Assembly: GCA_023424965.1 (NCBI GenBank) | Contig: JAFADI010000020.1 | Span: 1 to 64,000, forward strand | DNA length: 64,000 nt | Direction of reading: 5' to 3' | From: Bacillota bacterium | Lineage (GTDB): Bacteria > Bacillota > Clostridia > Acetivibrionales > JAFADI01 | Shown: positions 60,411 to 64,000 of the stretch, one piece after another | How positions within the stretch are numbered: position 1 is the first letter of the stretch | How the letters are laid out: every line of letters starts with the position of its first letter | Made by a program: the position numbers and the translations under genes | The notes under the pieces: model-generated | Seen by the model: only the letters and a program-made list of their open reading frames with translations | Databases searched by the model: none | What the model was told of the DNA's origin: nothing

Positions 60411-60594
60411 AATCCATTACCTGCGGCATCTTACTTATATTTACATTTAAACTTAAAATATAAATATAGATTACCGAAGCAAATCTGTATAAATTATGTA
60501 AACACATACAGCAATTGACAAAATGCGCGATTTATAATAGATTTGTGGTAAATTATGTAGAATATAAAAATAACAGTATAGGGGTGGATTGGTG

Positions 60595-62208
60595 ATGGAT
60601 TTATTTAAAAAGCACTGGATTACTTTGTTGGGAGCTCTGTTCACTTTCCTGGCCTTCGGATATCTTTTCAAATACGCCGTTGACCAGGGCTGGATATCCA
60701 ATGAGATTAAAATAGCGTTGGGCCTGCTGTGCGGTGCCGGATTTATCGTAGGGGGCATAACCCTCCAGCAAAAGGGGATAAAGACGGTAGACCAGATACT
60801 GAGCGGCCTGGGTGTGGCCCTTCTCTACACCACCTTTACCTTCTCGGGGATCATATTCAACCTGTGGGAGCCTATGACGGTATTTTTCCTTATGATTGCC
60901 GTAACGCTGGGCTTGTCCATATATGCCTTCCGCTTTGACCTGAGAGTGTTGATGAACGTGGCCATATTGGGTGCTTTAGTATCTCCGATGCTGATGCAGC
61001 CAAAGGGAGACCAGGTTTTTACCCTGTTCCTCTATTTGCTGGTCATAAATTCAATTTATTTCTTCGTAAGCGTATGCAAGCGCTGGACGGAGCTCAGGCT
61101 CATCCCATTTATCGGTACGTGGATACTTTACGCGGTATACTATTTATACTATAACCCGTCAATCTGGGAGACACCTTTTACCTATGCGGTAAGCGCATTC
61201 CTGTTCTATGTGGCCGGTTTCATACTCTCATCCTGGAAAGAGGAACTCAAATTCAACGGACTCAACCTCTACCTGGGAATATTGAACGGAGGCATCTTTG
61301 CGGTATGGGCACTGGTTATACTGAACGGAGTCGTGTCCTTCTCGGCCGTACTTGCGGGAATGGGCGTGGTTTACCTCATTACGGCGTTGATTGTGTATGC
61401 CCTGGTGGGGCGCTACTCTGCAGCTTTTTATACGAAATTCTTTGCGGGTCTGTTATTTCTGCTGATCGCCGGTGCACAAATCGGCAGCGACTTTGAAATG
61501 AAGCAGGTCATCGCAGTATACCTGTGGACCTTCATCGCCCTTGGTGTACTTGTGATAGGACAGGTCAGGAAGCTGGAGTATCTGAAAATTGTTGCGGCGG
61601 TAGTCTGGATCATCACCGGCACTTACTGGTATACAGTGACCTGGGATGCACCTGTGGGAGAATGGTTCGGAACCTTCATACCTTTTCTCAATTGGGCTGG
61701 AATGGCATGGCTCCTGTTGGCGGTATTGGGCTTTTATTTCTCCATCAAGGTAAGATTTGACTATATGAAGAAAAATGCAGTTAAGCCCGGAAGCGACCTG
61801 GTATCCAATTTCTTTTCCGTATGCAGCCATCTGATCGTAGGAGGACTTCTCACCTTTCAAATAACGGGACTGTGGGATGCTTACGGAGCAACGCTCAAGG
61901 ATTTCGACATGGGGCTGACTCTTTCCGTGTCCTGGGGATTGTACGCGCTGCTGCTGTTCCTGTGGGGTGCATACAGCAACCAGCCGGTGTTCCGGTGGTT
62001 CGGGTCCATCGTACTTGTAGGAGTCGCGGTGAAGACAATATTTGTAAACCTGTATTATTCCGACACCATTTATAAGGTTCTGGTATTGTTCATCCTCGGA
62101 ATCATAACCTTTGCCATATCCTACATTAACAACAAATGGAATGGCGGCGGCAAAAACAAAGCAGTAAAGGGTGAACCGGCGGAAACGGGCTCAGATGAGC
62201 AACTATAA
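60595..62208 (+). CDS. DUF2339-like polytopic membrane protein
   Basis: This 537-residue protein is almost entirely membrane helices (about 16). It starts with KKHWITLLGALFTFLAFGYLFKYAVDQGWI and contains IALGLLCGAGFIVGGI, features of the DUF2339 group of unknown function. A short hydrophilic tail follows (NNKWNGGGKNKAVKGEP). The ATG at 60595 lies seven bases after GGGGTGG, and the TTG and GTG at 60589 and 60592 are alternatives. It is a single-gene transcript ending in a terminator and repeat. The function is unknown; a transport role would be a guess. Confidence 0.75.
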   Translation: MDLFKKHWITLLGALFTFLAFGYLFKYAVDQGWISNEIKIALGLLCGAGFIVGGITLQQKGIKTVDQILSGLGVALLYTTFTFSGIIFNLWEPMTVFFLMIAVTLGLSIYAFRFDLRVLMNVAILGALVSPMLMQPKGDQVFTLFLYLLVINSIYFFVSVCKRWTELRLIPFIGTWILYAVYYLYYNPSIWETPFTYAVSAFLFYVAGFILSSWKEELKFNGLNLYLGILNGGIFAVWALVILNGVVSFSAVLAGMGVVYLITALIVYALVGRYSAAFYTKFFAGLLFLLIAGAQIGSDFEMKQVIAVYLWTFIALGVLVIGQVRKLEYLKIVAAVVWIITGTYWYTVTWDAPVGEWFGTFIPFLNWAGMAWLLLAVLGFYFSIKVRFDYMKKNAVKPGSDLVSNFFSVCSHLIVGGLLTFQITGLWDAYGATLKDFDMGLTLSVSWGLYALLLFLWGAYSNQPVFRWFGSIVLVGVAVKTIFVNLYYSDTIYKVLVLFILGIITFAISYINNKWNGGGKNKAVKGEPAETGSDEQL

Positions 62209-62262
62209 ATTCAATGCAATGCGTTCCTCCAAAGGATACAATCGATTGAACCGGAAAACCGG

Positions 62263-62295
62263 AAGAGATGCAGCTTCAAAAGCCGCATCTCTTTT
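62263..62295 (+). terminator. Terminator after the DUF2339 gene
   Basis: AAGAGATGC (62263-62271) pairs with GCATCTCTT (62284-62292), followed by T residues. It lies four bases before the family 1 repeat copy. Confidence 0.85.
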
Positions 62296-62298
62296 TAA

Positions 62299-62371
62299 GT
62301 TAACCTGTTGTGCCAGTTGATATCCAATTCCCTCCACCAGGCGGTTCCTATTCAACTGGCACAACGCGTTA
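62299..62371 (+). repeat. Palindromic intergenic repeat, family 1 copy 2
   Basis: TTAACCTGTTGTGCCAGTTG (62299-62318) pairs with 62352-62371 apart from two mismatches, around a 33-nt loop starting ATATCCAATT as in copy 1. Compared with copy 1 one stem pair changes from G-C to A-T on both arms. Confidence 0.75.
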
Positions 62372-62417
62372 AGTTAAGTTTCAAGCATGAGTTCCCTACG
62401 ATACCATATAAAAGTAA

Positions 62418-62446
62418 TTGAAATGGTTTTTCGTTAAGGTTATAAT
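62418..62446 (+). promoter_or_regulatory. Sigma-A promoter of lon
   Basis: TTGAAA (62418-62423) and TATAAT (62441-62446) are exactly 17 bp apart. It is about 225 bp from the lon start codon, giving an unusually long untranslated leader. Confidence 0.7.
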
Positions 62447-62671
62447 GAGTAAGATTAACCGAACCCTGACTTGCCGCATTTTAAATCAACACCTTTTAGC
62501 ATAACCGATAGAGAACAGCTGCCGGTTTCGACTTGTTTCTTAAAGGGTAAATATCTAGTTGAAGAAACAGAATGGGGTTTCAGGGTTTAATGAGAATCAG
62601 TATAAAGAATTCATAATATACTTATTTTATGATGTACATTGGATGATTTTAAAATACAAGGGGATGGTCAA

Positions 62672-64000
62672 ATGTCAGAAGCAAAAAAGATAATAAAAAA
62701 GCAGGTACTCCCGCTGCTTCCTTTGAGAGGTCTTACCGTATTTCCATACATGATTTTACATTTTGATGTGGGCAGGGCCAAGTCCATTAAGGCGCTGGAA
62801 GAGGCAATGATAAACAACCAGCTTATTTTCCTTGTGGCACAGAAGGATGCAAAAAATGATGCGCCGGGAGAAGAAGATATCTATACCGTGGGTACCATAT
62901 CCAAGGTCAAGCAGCTGCTGAAACTGCCGGGCGACACCATCAGGGTGTTGGTGGAAGGCGTAAGCAGGGCTGAAATCGGCGAATTTACCCAGATAGAGCC
63001 ATTTTTTATGGCAGAGGTGGTTGAAAAGATATACACCTCCGACGAGGAAGAAATCGTTGAGATGGAGGCGCTTAAGAGGCGCGTATTGGCTACCTTTGAC
63101 GAGTATGTCAAGCTCAGCAACAAAATAGCGCCTGAAACGGTTCTATCCGTAATGTCCATCGAAGATCCCGCCCAACTGTCGGATGTAATTGCTTCCAATA
63201 TGGTTCTCAAGACCGAACAGAAGCAGGAGATTCTGGATGAATTTGAACAGGATACAAGGCTTGAAAAGGTTCTGGAAATCCTGATGAAAGAAATAGAAAT
63301 CCTGGAAATTGAAAAAAATATCAATGCAAAAGTCCGCAAGCAGATTGACAAGATGCAGAAGGAATATTACCTCAGAGAACAGCTTAAAGCCATTCAGAAC
63401 GAGCTGGGCGACAAGGACGGAATCACAGGCGAAGTGGAAGAATACAAAGAGAAGCTGAAGACGGCGGGATTACCTGAAGAGGCGGAGAAAAAGGTACTCA
63501 AGGAACTGGACCGCCTGCTGAAGCTCCAGCCCGGTTCCGCGGAAGGCTCTGTCATAAGGACTTACCTGGACTGGATTTTTGACCTTCCATGGGGCAAGGC
63601 GACGGAAGAAATCATTGACCTGAAAAGGGCGGAAGAGGTTCTGAATGAAGACCATTACGGCCTTGAAAAGGTGAAGGACAGAATATTGGAATACCTGGCG
63701 ATCAGGAAGCTGAAAAACAGCCTCAAAGGTCCTATCCTCTGCCTTGTGGGACCTCCGGGGGTGGGAAAAACCTCCATTGCCAGGTCCATCGCCAAAGCCT
63801 TGAACAGAAACTATGTGAGAATGTCCCTGGGCGGTGTGAGGGATGAAGCCGAGATCAGGGGCCACAGGAGGACTTACGTAGGAGCAATGCCCGGCAGAAT
63901 CATAACGGCACTGAAACAGGCGGGTTCAAAAAACCCTTTGATCCTGCTGGATGAAATAGACAAGATGAACAGTGATTTCAGGGGAGATCCTGCTTCCGCC
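62672..64000 (+). CDS. lon: ATP-dependent protease Lon, N-terminal part (cut by window end)
   Basis: 443 codons are visible with no stop. The N-terminal substrate domain begins with VLPLLPLRGLTVFPYM (about 10-25), followed by the helical domain (KQIDKMQKEYYLREQLKAIQNELGDKDG) and the AAA+ module with Walker A GPPGVGKTS and IRGHRRTYVGAMPGRI; Walker B ILLDEIDKM is at the edge. The protease domain lies beyond the window. The start follows AGGGGA (62659-62664). Lon degrades misfolded and regulatory proteins, and this one is the ordinary LonA type. Confidence 0.95.
   Translation, partial: MSEAKKIIKKQVLPLLPLRGLTVFPYMILHFDVGRAKSIKALEEAMINNQLIFLVAQKDAKNDAPGEEDIYTVGTISKVKQLLKLPGDTIRVLVEGVSRAEIGEFTQIEPFFMAEVVEKIYTSDEEEIVEMEALKRRVLATFDEYVKLSNKIAPETVLSVMSIEDPAQLSDVIASNMVLKTEQKQEILDEFEQDTRLEKVLEILMKEIEILEIEKNINAKVRKQIDKMQKEYYLREQLKAIQNELGDKDGITGEVEEYKEKLKTAGLPEEAEKKVLKELDRLLKLQPGSAEGSVIRTYLDWIFDLPWGKATEEIIDLKRAEEVLNEDHYGLEKVKDRILEYLAIRKLKNSLKGPILCLVGPPGVGKTSIARSIAKALNRNYVRMSLGGVRDEAEIRGHRRTYVGAMPGRIITALKQAGSKNPLILLDEIDKMNSDFRGDPASA

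Larger units (their letters stand above)
62209..62671. other. Intergenic region upstream of lon
   Basis: This 463-bp region holds the terminator, the repeat, a promoter (62418-62446) and then a leader of about 220 nt with little structure beyond a GAAAC/GTTTC hairpin near 62563-62580. I saw no CIRCE or CtsR heat-shock operator. Confidence 0.5.

Overview
The window looks like chromosomal DNA from an anaerobic, endospore-forming member of the Clostridia; I cannot name the genus. The main evidence is SpoIIP and two CotF-type coat proteins, an oxygen-sensitive Ni-Fe-S CO dehydrogenase, an H-NOX chemoreceptor with the full O2-binding residue set, strong AGGAGG ribosome sites, frequent TTG/GTG starts, and sigma-A promoters with 17-bp spacers. 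I saw no rRNA, tRNA, CRISPR array, transposase or phage gene.

Layout. 0-8 kb: the 3' end of spoIIP, a cobalamin riboswitch controlling metE, an H-NOX methyl-accepting chemotaxis protein, and an ECF sigma factor overlapping a membrane protein that is probably its anti-sigma. 8-19 kb: a sugar/polyol catabolic locus with an ABC importer lacking an ATPase gene, a short-chain dehydrogenase, a split transketolase, a zinc polyol dehydrogenase, a ribulokinase-like FGGY kinase and a ROK repressor. Matching 17-bp palindromes lie before the importer and before the repressor. 19-30 kb: mostly minus-strand genes (ferredoxin-type aldo/keto reductase, arginase, five-LysM cell-wall protein). There is also an epimerase/reductase pair driven by a promoter with a 19-bp spacer and a perfect MerR operator, next to the divergent AdhR-like merR. 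HelD and an AraC/EamA pair follow. 30-37 kb: a secreted amidase, a phosphoesterase, a large protein with a CRP-like N-terminus and otherwise unknown sequence, and the coat proteins. 37-43 kb: a GAF-rich histidine kinase with a NarL-type regulator, a lone receiver translationally overlapped with an ECF sigma factor, and an FAD enzyme behind a structured leader. 43-53 kb: CooS, inositol monophosphatase, then glnA, gdhA and NADP-icd, which together make 2-oxoglutarate and fix ammonium into glutamate and glutamine; then asnS and a ferritin-like protein. 53-64 kb: pyruvate kinase, a MocR regulator with an aminotransferase and AzlCD, an oxidoreductase, a DUF2339 membrane protein, and the start of lon.

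The most unexpected signals lie outside proteins. A roughly 52-nt RNA-like motif occurs in the leaders of two unrelated genes (3466-3516 and 17498-17550), with one compensatory base-pair change. A structured leader precedes the FAD enzyme. Two families of palindromic intergenic repeats are present, one with a compensatory change in its stem and one whose two copies differ only in the loop. Among proteins, the CO dehydrogenase stands out: its D-cluster motif is CxxC and its histidine relay is altered. All identifications come from reading the sequence and from remembered family signatures; no database search was run.
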